Origin: Gnetum montanum
Taxonomy: Eukaryota; Streptophyta; Gnetopsida; Gnetales; Gnetaceae
NCBI GenBank assembly: GCA_015680685.1
Contig: MNCI01029550.1
Coordinates: forward strand, 350,583-414,582
Length of the DNA: 64,000 bases
Reading direction: 5' to 3'
The position numbers and the translations under genes are program-made. Of the stretch, positions 1 through 11,700 are shown one piece after another. The notes beneath the pieces are model-generated. The model ran no database searches and was not told the DNA's origin. It saw only the letters and a program-made list of their open reading frames with translations. Positions within the stretch are counted from its first letter, which is position 1. The number at the start of each line of letters is the position of its first letter.

Positions 1-540
1 TTAATGTACTATCTAAGTGAAACTCCACCACAACCCATTGGACAACATCAGCAGTGGCAATACCCATAATCATGGGGGATGCCACCGCTGACACAACAAT
101 ACCCTTACTGGCAACCTAATCCTTACAGTTATTATGTGCAGCAGCCGATTTCTCCAAATGATTCTATAGGTCACATAACCCCACCATGTTACTACTGATT
201 TCAGGAGTATTTTAGGACTCCTTGTTCTCCGGGAGACATCCCATGCCCATACTATCCTCAAAATTCATCCGCACCTTTTACACCAGTAGCTCCACCACCA
301 ACCGCTCCAACAAGGCCCAAGGTAATTCCCACTCAACCGCAACAACCCGATATCACAAGGGCTCCCAATCCTCAATTCTCAATTGGTTCTAACAATTATA
401 TGCCAAAAAGATCTTTCTTTAGGACCAATAATCCAACCAAGCCCTCGCCATCACAAGCAGTTGAACATCTAAACACCTCCATACCGAATAAGATTTCAAG
501 ACCCCCTTCAACCTAGAAATTGAGGCCAATGCACATGGTT
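1..540 (+). pseudogene. Gag C-terminal proline/glutamine-rich tail (element A)
   Basis: Translation gives a Pro/Gln/Tyr-rich tract with several stops, for example QQPISPN near position 140 and APPPTAPTRPK near 290. The same kind of tract, with matching nucleotide stretches, follows the gag core in element C (19140-19800), so I read this as the tail of gag before protease. No zinc knuckle is recognisable here. The tail would have helped capsid assembly in the cytoplasm. It is non-coding now. Confidence 0.6.
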
Positions 541-1304
541 ATTTTAACACATACCATTACCGACTGGATTAAGGTAGGCCACCTTCCCAAGAAATTCTCT
601 GATCCGGGAAGCCCCCTAACTTAGCTCCAAGTCACTGGGAATGAACCTCATAAGGCTCTTCTTGACTCAGGCTTTGGAGTCAACTTAATTTCCCAAGAAT
701 TGTATAAAACCTGGAACCTGCCTCCACTCAAGAAGAGCAATATTTACTTAGAGCTAGCTGACCAATCCATCACTGTTCCTTTGGGACAGGTTGAGGACAT
801 TGTCACCACCCGACTAATTTCCTAGTGATCCAAATAAAAAATGATAAAGGGGACTTCTCAATAATAATGGGAGGGGCATGGCTGAGCATAATAGACACGT
901 GCCTAGGAATTTGCAATCTTTCCCTAGAAATATCCAAGAAAAATACTTTTGGAAAGATTGAGAAGAAGAAAGTTCCATGCATCGCATATAATGACATAGG
1001 GTGCCATTGCGTGCAGAAATCATGGGTAATGCAGAGTTTAACATTGCCTGCATGCAATCAGTGTGCACAAGACATCGATATACAAAAGTGCCTATATGCA
1101 GCAGCCACACGACAAGAAAACACCCAGTGGCTGATGGCTGACCAAGAGAACAATTCAATGACATGCATGGAACTAATTGAGGGAATAACGAGTACTTACG
1201 TTGAAAGCATGGATGCACTTGAGCAGGTCCGTGACCAACTTCTAGTCCTTAACCCTGAAAACATTAATTGGGGGAAGTTGGAGATTCCTAAGAAGTTTGA
1301 ATAA
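541..1304 (+). pseudogene. Retroviral-type aspartic protease and protease-RT linker (element A)
   Basis: Around 655-790 the frame reads KALLDSGFGVNLISQELY and then LELADQSITVPLGQ. This is the pepsin-like retroelement protease pattern: the catalytic Asp sits in D-S-G and is followed by a hydrophobic strand and the flap-side I-T-V-P-L-G. Stops occur at about 823 and 826, just after the domain. The next open stretch (825-1304) includes I-I-M-G-x-x-W, the degenerate partner of the usual I-L-G-R-P-W motif, and then an unconserved linker up to RT. The protease would cleave the Gag-Pol polyprotein. Inactivated by stops. Confidence 0.7.
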
Positions 1305-1325
1305 GAGCCCCTAGATTTAAAACCA

Positions 1326-2429
1326 TTGCCCACCGGTTTGAAATACATGACCCTTAGAAAAGGAAAACCGATAATCATCAATGCAAAGCTCAGCCCTAAG
1401 CAAAAAGAGAGTTTGCTAAAGGTGATAAATAAGTGGTCAACAGCCTTTGCTTGGTCATACCTTGAACTAACTAGAATAGATCCTAGGATATGCCAGCATG
1501 GGATTTACACGGACCCCTCCATGAAGCCTCGCAAGCAACCGCAGAGGCAATTGAACCTGAAGTTAAAATAAATAGTGAAAGAGGAGATAGAGCAACTTCT
1601 AAATTCTGGGTTCATTTACACCATTGCTGATAGTGAGTGGGTTAGTCCTCTTGTAGTCATACCAAAAAAAGGAGGAAAATGGAGGGTATGTATAGACTTT
1701 AGGCTATTAAATATGGCAACATTCAAAGATTACTTTCCATTGCCATTTTTTGACCAAGTCGTAGACACTATAGCAGGGCATCGCTATTACAGTTTTCTAG
1801 ATGGATATAGTGGGTACAACAAAATACGAATCGTACTAGAAGACCAAGCCAAAACAACGTTCACCAATCCTTGGGGAATGTTTGCATACAAACAAATTCC
1901 TTTTGGCTTGTGAAATGCCCCTGCCACATTCCAACAATTAGTTCTAAGCATATTTCAACAGCAAATAGGTAACGAAGTAGAAGTCTTTATGGACAACTTC
2001 TCCACTTATGGGACAAGCTTTGATCAAGCCCTTGACCGGTTAGAGCAAGTATTAAAATGATGTGTTGAAACCAACCTAAAGCTCAACTGGCAGAAGAGCC
2101 ATTTGATGGTTCAAGAGGGTGTAGTACTGGGGCATAAAATTTCATAATTAGGAATAGAGGTGGATTCGAAAAAAATTAAAGTCATCCAAGGAATTACTCG
2201 ACAACCAGAAACTATCAAAGACATTTGGTGATTCCTTGGACATACTGGCTACTACAAGAGATTTATTAAGAACTTCTCCAAAATTGCCACACGTTTGGTG
2301 GAATTAACAAAAAAAGATGCACCATTCGAATGGACCAAGGAATGTGAATGCGCATTCCAAACTCTCAAATAGAGGCTTGTGGAAACTCCCATTCTATAAG
2401 CCCCTAATTGGTCCAGGTCATTCCATATC
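1326..2429 (+). pseudogene. Reverse transcriptase (element A)
   Basis: The domain starts with the typical lead-in FAWSYLELTRIDP, followed by WRVCIDFRLLN, a finger/palm motif carrying the first catalytic Asp region, then SFLDGYSGYNKI and FAYKQIPFGL. The catalytic box reads V-F-M-D-N at about 1990 instead of the usual (Y/F)-x-D-D, so the second metal-binding Asp is lost as well as the frame being broken. At least six in-frame stops are seen (for example at 1569, 1911, 2058, 2146, 2229 and 2371). It would have made cDNA from element RNA using a tRNA primer. The frame is otherwise preserved, so decay is mainly by point substitution. Confidence 0.85.
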
Positions 2430-2885
2430 ATGACCAACACATCTAATTACACCTTAGGAGCTGTACTGACACAATTAGATGAACAAAAACGACCTTATTA
2501 CATCCACTGTGCCAGTAAGAGTATCACCGGTGCACAACTCAACTACACGACTACAGAAAAGGAATTAATGGCTGTAGTATTTGCACTGGACAAATTTAGG
2601 CACTATGTATTGGACTACAAAGTATACATCCATACGGATCATAGTGCAATTAGGTTCCTTATGAACAAGCCAACAGTTAGCCCACGTATCATACGTTGGT
2701 TGGTAATTCTTCAAGAGTTTCATTTAACGATAGTAGATTGCAAAGGCACTGAGAATGTAGTCACAGATCACCTATCTCAGTTGCATTGGGATAGTAAAGA
2801 GGATAAATATGTTGTATTTGACCATTTTCCTGATGAAACCCTCTTTTCTGATGTAGTAAATGATCAACCCATGAAAATAAACTAG
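2430..2885 (+). pseudogene. Ribonuclease H of Ty3/gypsy type (element A)
   Basis: This open stretch of about 150 codons carries the tether-like start NYTLGAVLTQ, then YTTTEKELMAVVFALDKFRHY with the catalytic Glu, then VYIHTDHSAI with the catalytic Asp, then NVVTDHLSQL. The first catalytic Asp of the usual D-A-S box is replaced: the sequence reads M-T-N-T-S. It would degrade RNA in RNA-DNA hybrids during reverse transcription. It directly follows RT and precedes integrase with no second RNase H between them, unlike element B. Confidence 0.8.
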
Positions 2886-4228
2886 TATAATAGCATTCTT
2901 AATTATCTCATTTCACAACAAACACCACAAGGTTGGACTTTAGGAAGAAACAACAGTTTCTTCACAAAACCAAGTACTTCATGGAAATCAAGGGAAAACT
3001 CTATAAAGTTTGTCTTGATGCCTTGGTTCGATGGTGCGTGCCCAATAAAGATCAATTAAAAGTTCTCCAGGATGCTCATGAGGGCCCCTGTGGGGGTCAC
3101 TATGCTAGAAGACGAACAGCTACCAAGGTCCTTCTTGTAGGATATTATTGGCCAACACTATTTTCAGATGTCCATCATTTCACCCAGTCCTTTGAGCACT
3201 GCCAATGTGATGATGGAATGACTGCTAGAATGGAGGGTCCGCAACAATGGATTCAATCTATGGAACTCTTCGATATTTGGGGAATAGATTTTATGGGGCC
3301 TATTACACCAATGTCCAATGAAAAAGCATATATCATCGTTGTTGTTGATTATTTAACCAAATGGGCTAAAGCAACCGTAGTAACAAACTACACATCATCC
3401 ACGGCTGCATGATTTGTACAACAAAAAATCGTAAACAGGTTTGGTGTGCCGCGTGCACTCATCTCTGATAATGGAACACATTTTACGGGTGCAACCTTTC
3501 GTGAATTAATGCAACACTTAGGGGTTGAGCATAAATTGACCACACCTTACCACCCCCAAGCTAATGACCAAGCCGAGGTTACTAACCAGGAGATTACAAG
3601 AATATTAACGGGAATGATTAGCAAATTTAGGTGAGACTAGAGCACGAAACTGAACAATGCTCTTTGGGCGTACCACTCAACTTGAAATCTCCCTATAGGC
3701 TATTCTCCCTATGAGTTAGTGTATGGGAAACTACCAAAGCTCCCTATACAGAATGAGCTCCGTACACTATCCATGGCTTGCACCCTTCACCTGGACCTCA
3801 ACCTAGCACAAAAATAATGATTGGCAACTCTGAACGTGCTAGACGAGAATAGATTGGTTGCACTATTGTTAAATGAGTTACACAAGGCACATAGTAAACA
3901 GCTTCATGACTTAATAATTCAAAGGTTTAGGTACCAACCAGGAGACAAGGTCCTTTACTGGAATCCCACGCATGTACCACAGCGTACAAAATTTCAAACA
4001 TTGTGGAAAGGACCCTATATTATTCATACAACCTTCCCCTCTAGAGCCATGATGATATACAAGCCTGATAGCCCGGATAAAAGGTTATTGGTTAATGTAC
4101 AACAAACAAAACCTTTCCATGAACCAAAAATAGCTAGTACAAATCACAACTCTGCTAGCGGGCAACCTCGCTCTCTATTTTGGATCTCTCCCTTGCAATT
4201 CAGTCATAGGGGAGATGGCCATCTATGA
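2886..4228 (+). pseudogene. Integrase (element A)
   Basis: The N-terminal zinc domain is recognisable as HEGPCGGHYA followed by a damaged C-C pair (the sequence has HCQC). The catalytic core keeps the D-D-E triad: D in WGIDFMGP (about 3290), D in LISDNGTHF (about 3470) and E in ANDQAEVTNQEI (about 3575). The C-terminal module contains PGDKVLYWNP and LWKGPYII, the usual GPY/F region. Stops at about 3410, 3632, 3639 and 3816, and a frameshift near 2930, break it. It would insert cDNA into chromosomes. No chromodomain is visible after GPY/F. Confidence 0.85.
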
Positions 4229-6138
4229 TGATCATTGGAGGCCCTCAGTCTTTTTGATTTTTGTTTTGCACATTTTTGTTTTACAAATTTCTTTAACTTT
4301 TCTTGTTTTTTTTTTTTCAACATCGTTATACTTTTTCATTTGTGTGTGTGTGTGTGTGATCCACCCTGTAAGTTTGTCACCCAATAAGTGTTCTTCATGA
4401 TGGTATGAACTATTTTCATATTGATTGCTGATGTTTGTTTTTTACCTTTAAGTCATGATGTTGATACCAAGGTATGTTTCTTTTGATATGGCAAGCAATG
4501 AGTTCACTTCATCCATCCATCCACTGGTTTCTATGGTCTCTCTCAGCTTGGAAATGTACAATCCCTTTATAATAAGAACTTTAATGAATCGGTGACTAGG
4601 CACTTCTCAAACTAAGGAAGGACTCAAGGATTGAAAAAGAGTGTGACTTCAAGGGAACTTGATGCTTTTGTGTTGGCCATTCTCTTGGGTGCTTGGATGT
4701 TTTCTTCTTAAGTTTTCTTATCGTTCTGATGTTACCCAATTATTAGGAGCTAAGACAATAAAAATAAGAAGTCTTTGCATGGCGTGGTTCTCATGCATAA
4801 AAACACAAAACACAAAATACAAAAGGAAAAAAAAAAGAGAAAAAAAAGAAGTGAAAAAAAAAGTGAGAATTCAAAGCACACCCCTTAGACAAAATAATTT
4901 CTTGGACTACAAGCACTGGTTACAGAACTAAAAATGTTTCCTCTAACTAAGGCCCTTCTTGCTTCCCATTTTCTTCTTCTTTGTTTCATCGGAATGGTGG
5001 TGGCTCTTGGGAGAAGGCATTCTTGTTACTCAAGTTTATGGATTAGCCGAATGCATTAATGCGAAGTCACTATATGTGGTTGGTTTAAGGCTAGAGTTGG
5101 AATGAGATTTGCCAAGTCACATTAATCATGAAACACACAAGAGGCTGTACACCACCTTGTTCTTGGGATTCCATTCCATTCTCTTCTCTCCATCCTTCTC
5201 TCCATTGTTCACCTCATTGCCAGTTGTATCATTAGTGTATATTTTGGTAGATACATTGTTTTCTTTTTGGTAAATTCCTATGGTTAAGACTTTAACTCTT
5301 GTTCCACATGACATTCCCCGAGCCTACAGACTCTTTGAATGTGGGATTGTTAGGGCATTAAGGGCATGAGCCTGCTTTGGGGAGGACCCACTGACATTCC
5401 TATTTGGGGCATTAGTTAAATTCTTTCCCCTAACATTTTTTCAATCTATTTTATTTTGTTCATTTCCATCCTGACATCCATTTCATCGATGTCATAGTTG
5501 TCCCTTTTTATCTATCTTTCTTATTCCTTTTCTTTCTCCATTCTAATGCTACCGGAGGTTCGCGATTAGTCATGGGGGTATGGGGCTCGATTTTTTCAAT
5601 TTTCTCCTAGCCCCAATTTTTTCAATTTTTTTCCTAACCCCTACACCTTCGGTAGTCATCATTACTATATCTCCAAATCTGTATCAGCCATACCACAACC
5701 TAGCCAATGGACTTACACCAAAGCAAGGTATCAATTACATGATGATTCAATTACCCTTGCTAATACAAAACTGTGTTGTGTATGCAGATGGTGATCATGC
5801 AACAACAAACCGAATCTGGAGGGAGCACTTGGAATAGAGCAGTGTTGAAGTAGTTATGCAAGGAGCAAGATCGATGGTGCACTTACCAATGGACAATGAA
5901 AGGCACAATCTTGGCATTGGCAGTAGCAAGACTTCTTCTCTCTTCTCTTTTCTCTCACCTGCCAAATGAGGCCTGATGTTAATGTAATAAGGTATTCACC
6001 CTTGTTGTCCTGAACACCAGTTTTGTTGTGTCTTGTAATGATGATCCGTTCACATGTCATCCCATTAGTTTCATTTTAAGTCAATAATCCCATAACTTCC
6101 TGATATTATTCTAAGAAACTCGAGGATTAGTTTTCATT
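4229..6138 (+). other. 3' internal non-coding region of element A
   Basis: A long region lies between integrase and the 3' LTR with no convincing ORF. It contains a (TG)9 run at about 4340-4358 and an A-rich tract at 4800-4862. Stretches near 4195-4260, 5310-5400 and 6075-6140 align by eye with element C (20005-20060, 20970-21050 and 24850-24940), including a shared tract near GAGCCTGCTTTGGGGAGGAC. In C the corresponding interval also holds an extra ORF, so A has probably lost most of it between about 5640 and 5990. A copy of the motif found at the polypurine tract (TAGTCATGGGGGTA) also occurs here at about 5567-5580. Confidence 0.5.
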
Positions 6139-6152
6139 TAGTCATGGGGGTA
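6139..6152 (+). promoter_or_regulatory. Polypurine-tract region preceding 3' LTR (element A)
   Basis: The sequence TAGTCATGGGGGTA abuts the TG that opens the LTR. The same motif (with GGGGATA) abuts the LTR of element C at 24947. The G-run would be the RNase H-resistant primer for plus-strand DNA synthesis. Confidence 0.65.
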
Positions 6153-6927
6153 TGATGGGACACGATATCGCATGGGCCGCAATATCGCGTACGCGATATC
6201 GCAATGTGCCATCATATCTATAAATAAGAGGTGGCTCTCCCTTGTTTCATCATCCTAGGCTAGACAGTAGGGAAACTCTGGCAGATTGATCACTCTAGAG
6301 ATAGAATATTTTCCATGTGCCCACAGTAGAAGTCCTAAAGTGAACGGATCTTTATTCAAGCAAACATTGTACCTGAACATAAGTTTGTGTACGACAATAA
6401 AGATGAGCTTCTTGGATAAACCTTGCAATGCATGGAATAGGCTAATTAGGATTGTATTTACTATTATTTATTACCTATTATTTATTACTTTCTCTCTCAA
6501 CCCTTCTCTCCTAGTTAAGTGCCTCAGTACGACCACTTCGAGCACGTGCATTACGCATGGTGATCCTAGCAACAACTAGCATTTGGTAGCCACAGTTGCA
6601 TCGGTTCAAGGTGTGTACGGTAAGTGGGAACGGATGCTAACACTAGGTAATTTAGACTTAGTTCATTAGTTAAAGTTAGGAATTAGTTTCTCAACCCTTC
6701 AACTCATTAGCATAGGAGATAAAACATAAAAAACTATAACAATCATATACCTCGGACTTACTTAACCATACACCGTGACAACTACAAGTAAGTCTAGGAA
6801 GATAATGAATGATTAACCCTAAGTGTTCCATGGGCATGTAGGCACTTAGTCTGTAGAGTTTGACCAGATCGCACATGCTACGCTCGTATTCATATGGTTG
6901 AGTGTAGGGGTACCTCTCCACTCATCA
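6153..6927 (+). repeat. 3' LTR of element A (775 bp)
   Basis: The LTR opens with TGATGGGACACG right after the polypurine tract and closes with GTACCTCTCCACTCATCA. This ending recurs at 17447 and 25822 (element C) and, reverse-complemented, at 27283 (element E). A TATA box (CTATAAATA) lies at 6218-6226. Upstream of it, between 6164 and 6202, are overlapping GATATCGC/GCGATATC palindromes. The polyadenylation region is not resolved. The 5' partner is outside the window, so LTR divergence cannot be measured. Confidence 0.8.
6217..6226 (+). promoter_or_regulatory. TATA box of element A LTR
   Basis: TCTATAAATA lies about 65 bases into the LTR, just downstream of the GATATC palindrome cluster. LTRs of C (25060-25067) and E (minus strand, 45325-45332) have a TATA box in a comparable place. 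Confidence 0.6.
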
Positions 6928-8767
6928 ATCCCCCTTAGAGACACACTGGCTAGCATAGCCCCTACATGGGTGATCTAAGGGGATTAACTTCTTGCTATTT
7001 TTGGTTAGTTTTATGAGGTCTAATGGCTTCTAGAGGTGCTAATAGGGTTCTAGGATGGAAATAATATAACCTAGGGTTATTTTGGTGCATCTATGACCAC
7101 CTAATGGGCTTCCCTTAAGGCACCCATGTTGCACCCATGCTAGCTAGTGTGGGTGAGAGGGGTTGTTCAATATGAAAGTAGGAGAATTCATGCAATGAAG
7201 TAAGTTTAAGCAAGTTTTGGCTACTGGGTTTACCAAGAAAGTTAAGAGGTCAACACATGCCAATTGTGATGCAAAACTTTGGAAGTTATGGGGTATATCC
7301 ACTTTATCCAAGTTGGGGAAATGCTACCCAACATGGATAAGGTTCCCTTGCCTAGCATGGCTCCACATGGATGCAAAGTTGTGCCAAATTTTGGTAACAT
7401 TCTATAGGTTTTTGAAGCTATCCAAGGTTGCAAAGATTGAGGGTCAAGATCTAGTATCGAAATTAATTCTTCTAAGGGTTCCTTGGTGTCTCATGTAGTC
7501 ATCCCCCCCTAAGCCACACTAGGTAGCATGATCCCAGTGTGGATGTAAGGGGGATTATGGAATTTTACTATTTTTGATCAATTTTGTGGCATATATAGGC
7601 TTTGGAAGGCTTTGGTAGTGTTTAGAGGTCGACAAGGCAGGTTTCAAGGCTATTTTTGGCTATGGAATGGGTTTCATGGCATACCCCCAAAGCACCCATG
7701 TTGGATATATGCTAGGTAGTGTGGGTGGTAGGTTCACCAATATGGGAAAGGCTTTAGGTTTAAAAATTAAGTTATTTTTGGTCAAATTTAGGTTACCAAA
7801 GGTTGACAAGGGGTGTGAAAGTTAAAACATAGTAACTAGGTGGTTGATTTTGGTATTCAAAATTCATATCCCATCCATCCACATTGGAAGCATGCTAGAA
7901 AGCATGGATGAATTCCTCCTTAGTGTGGCTCCACTAGATTTGAAATTTTTGGGAAATTTTGACTAGGTTTGACAAGGTTTTAGAACTGTTGAGGGTGACT
8001 AGAGTTTCAAGCTATGTGGGCCTACCTTGGGATTAGATCAAAGCTTGGTAAGCACTGACGAATGGGTATGGATATCATACCCCCTTTGGGAAATGTTGGT
8101 CTAGCATGGATAAGGCCTTGTTCAGCATGGTTTCCCAACGTGGCAAGTTTCATTGAGATCTTACCCTTGTCAAGGTCTAGGATTTGGTAGGATTGATTGA
8201 AGCTGCCAAAAATGGCAACCAAGTAAGGTTAAATGGTCAAGGGGGATGGAGGAGATAAGGACCCATGCTGGATCCAAGTTGCCTAATGTGGATGAGGGGG
8301 GGATAAGGTTGTAACTTACCTTTTTGGATTTTAAGGGGTCCAAACCTTAGCATAGAAGAGGTTTCCAAGCATAAAACATACCATACTTGGGAGGCATCTA
8401 GTGGGGTCCACATTAAGAAATTTAAATTTTTGAAACTTGTTGCTAACTCCCACCATCCCCAACATTGGCTATACTTATTTCCCTTTGCACTTCTAGTGCA
8501 CCATGACTTTTAATGCCCAAAATTGGAAATGGGAGCATGCAAGAAGGCACCTAGGTTTTGATGTAGTTCTATTGGTAATCTTGTCCAAAAATCACACATA
8601 ACTCTTATTATTCTTCCATAGTACATTGGATCAAAGCTTTAGTAGAGATCTTGCTTCCAAACACTTCTCATCCTCAGCACAATTACCTCAGATATCCCTC
8701 TAAGGCATTGTTGGAGCTCTTATCTACCAAATTTTCAAGCTTTTTCTCAACATTGGTCATTGGCACC
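6928..8767. repeat. Field of degenerate dispersed direct repeats with hairpin-like core
   Basis: About eight diverged copies of a motif related to CCCATGCTAGGTAGTGTGGG recur, near 6945, 7120, 7515, 7700, 7880, 8110 and 8260. Several contain short inverted arms, for example CCACACT and AGTGTGG at about 7516-7544. Two longer stretches also match: 6928-7030 with 7501-7600, and 7290-7390 with 8068-8160. No coding domain is recognisable on either strand. The stretch lies between the LTR of A and the HAD-like pseudogene and may be non-coding sequence of the element that carried that gene. The origin is inference. Confidence 0.45.
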
Positions 8768-11700
8768 ATGAATAAGAGAGGTAGTAGTAGCAAGAACCTA
8801 GTCATTGAGGATGTGGACATAGTAGCCTAGTGTAGCTTGCACCTACCCTAGCCTCTTTTGATTCAAGGTTCATCTATGATCACCCCAATGTAGGCCATTA
8901 CTAGCCATTTTTTGTTGTTTTCTAGTTGTTTTTGGTTTTTTCTTTTTTTTCTAGCTTGGGATAAGAGTGTTTTTCTAGATCTAGGTCATTGTATTCCATA
9001 AAATCTAATTTTGACAAAATCCCATCCCCTATTTTAATGGTCTTTACATTTTTCTAAGGCTATTAGGTCATTTAAGCTTCATTCTGTGCAAATTTTAAAT
9101 TAGGTTTTACTATTTTCTATGTGTTCTTTACTAGTTTTGGTAGAAAAAGTAGGCATATTTGTGATTTTTTTATTAAAAAATAAATTATAAATTGTTAAAT
9201 TCTAAGGTTTTTGGATTTTTAAGATTATGTTTAAGGTTTCGATCAGCTATGGTTTTTCTTGATTTGAAGTTGCAAAAAATAAGTTATGAACATTTTGGCT
9301 AGGTTGTACAGTTATGTTTTGTGCCATTTTCAATTTTCCATAAATGTTTATGAATTTTTTCTTAAAAAATAGTAGAGGTTCTATACTTTTTATAGCTGTT
9401 GGTGCATAAATCCTAACTCAAGCTTTCAAATGGTGATTGAATCACTCCATTTAGAGCTAAAATGAATTTTAACAAATTTTCTACCAAACTTGTGTGAAAA
9501 AAACTTTTTGATGATGACTACATTCATGTCAATTTGGTTACATTTTTTGATAAAATGGCTATAATTTTTTGGATTTTCTTGTTATGGCTGAAAATATCAT
9601 GATTTCAAGATTCCAATGATGATGGAATCATTGAAATCAAAGTTAAAATGGAGTTTTTATGAATTTTTTACTAAGGAAGCACAAATTAGGTCTTGTTTTG
9701 GTTGTAGCGATTTTATCCCTTGGAGATGGGCAACATTGGCATATGAAATGATTTTTCTTATCAATGTCCCATACCCCTAGAAATGCCTAGAGATGTTAGA
9801 AATGCTCTAAACTTGGTTTTGTTCCTATTAAAGTTTTCTTGCTATTTTTAGTAATGATTTTTCCTATTTCCATTTGTAGATTCTAAGTTTGTTTGTCTAG
9901 ACTTGGTCAAAAGGTTGTACAAGGTTTCAATGCATTATAACTTAATTATGTAAACATCATTATGTCTTGGCTGTAATGTTTAAAGGTTGTAAAAGCTATA
10001 ATAACATTGGCTTTTAAAATTCTAAAATAATAATGACTAATGTCCTAGATTTTTTTATGGGATCTAATCTCACCCCTAACTAGGATACTTAGCAAAATTT
10101 TCAAAGAAATTCTAACTATTGTGAAGTTGTTGTTGCTTTGTGCTAAATGTCATAAAAATTTTCCTAATTAGTGTGTATTTTTTTCCCATGCAACACTCTT
10201 CTAAAGTCCATCTTAATAGTGGTGGATTTTTTGGGCATCCTATGTTGCATCAACTCCCCCAAGGCCAACATCCATTTCCTAGATTTGGTTCTTAAGTGAG
10301 GCTTCCTATGGTTCTAGCTAGGGGCAAGGGAATTCCTTGCTTAAATCCTACAAAATTTCACTATGATGATGTGGTCACACTTAGCTACTGATATGGCTAG
10401 CATTATAGTGGAGACCCTACTACCTTGATCATCTAACCTAATCATCAAGTTCATAACTAATGATCTAGAAACCTGAGTAGTAGGGGAGTCAATGGATACC
10501 ATCATCAACACATGCTAATTATCTAAGATTTGCAACATGATAGAGTATTCTCAATATAATGCTAATAATACTCTTATGGTGGCACACTGAGTTAACACAT
10601 TGTTCTAGAACCCCCCTACCATCTACAAGGGTAAGCAAGGTTGTTATAAGTTTTTAATGTTTTTGGCTTGCTTACCTTTCCTCTAATTTTTTGATTTTTA
10701 TGCACATCTTGTAGGTACATGGTTAATGATCAAGGTTTAATCACGAATGATCAAACCTTGGTGGTGGCTCAAATTGCATTAAGTGTATTTACCAAAGGTC
10801 CAAAATTCAAAACCATTATGTATGATCAATTAAGAGGTGATTTTGATAGATACACCAATGTTTTCAACCTTATTTTCAAGAAGTGTGTAGCCATTGAGAT
10901 AGCACATAGCTAGTGGATGGTCCCTGAACATACTAAGGAGGAGAATGCTACTATTGGGACCTCCACATAAGCCTCACTAAACAATAAGAAGAAAGGTAAG
11001 AACAAGGATTATTTGTTACATTATGTCTAATGTTTTTATTGCTACTTAAGTCTTAAGTGTTCTATGGTCTTAACTCATGATTCTAGTTTTGTTATATCTT
11101 GGTTTTATTGTATGCGCCTATGTTGATGCTAAGCATTTATTCTTATCTTGTAGGACCATCCACCTCTTTTGACCTCACCTTATTCATTTCAGGATGTCCT
11201 AAGGATACCCTCATCCTGAAATTTGATGAGGTACGGCTAGCACAAAATTGGTTGAGGGGTAAAGCACGTAGGAACATCCAAGCAAACATTGAATGTGCAA
11301 GCTTACTTGATGTTTTTATGACATCTATCTCTTCCATCCTTGCTACAGAGATGGCTAACATCATTAACTTCTTTAACACAAAGGCTAAACAATTCAACAC
11401 TATAGTTTGAGGTGTGCCAATCAACATACCTATTAGTGAGGCAACCTTTTGTAACTTGTTTAGTGTTCCCTCTAAGGGAATGAAGGTTGCCATCAAACTA
11501 GTGAAGGATGCATGCCATCATGAAGAGGTTGAGGCATGGTTAGGTACTCATCATGGCCATGCTAGATTAGCCTTGGATGATTTTATGAAACTTGAAGGAA
11601 ATCTTATCCCTTGTTCAGATCCTAGGCCTTTCCTAAGCTATTGTTACAAAATAAGGTGATTGGCATTACATAGGAATGGACCTTTAAGAAGATCCTAACA

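Larger units (their letters stand above)
1..6927 (+). mobile_element. Element A: Athila-like Ty3/gypsy LTR retrotransposon, 5' truncated by window edge
   Basis: The order gag tail, protease, RT, RNase H, integrase, long 3' region, LTR on the plus strand is that of Ty3/gypsy elements. There is a single gypsy RNase H with no second archaeal-type RNase H, and the LTR end matches those of C and E, whose primer-binding sites resemble tRNA-Asp. Both points favour the Athila lineage over Tat. All domains are collinear but broken by many in-frame stops and a few frameshifts, so the copy is dead. The 5' LTR, primer-binding site and most of gag lie outside the window. The lineage assignment is inference; the domain order is seen directly. 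Confidence 0.85.

Noticed and set aside
1990-2010. F-M-D-N catalytic box in element A as a functional variant RT
   Set aside because: The frame has many stops and the element is plainly dead; a single decayed Asp is the simpler reading.
4215-4400. env-like membrane protein after integrase of element A
   Set aside because: The hydrophobic 61-codon ORF arises from a T-rich tract with a (TG)n repeat; no signal peptide or conserved env feature, and no matching frame in element C.
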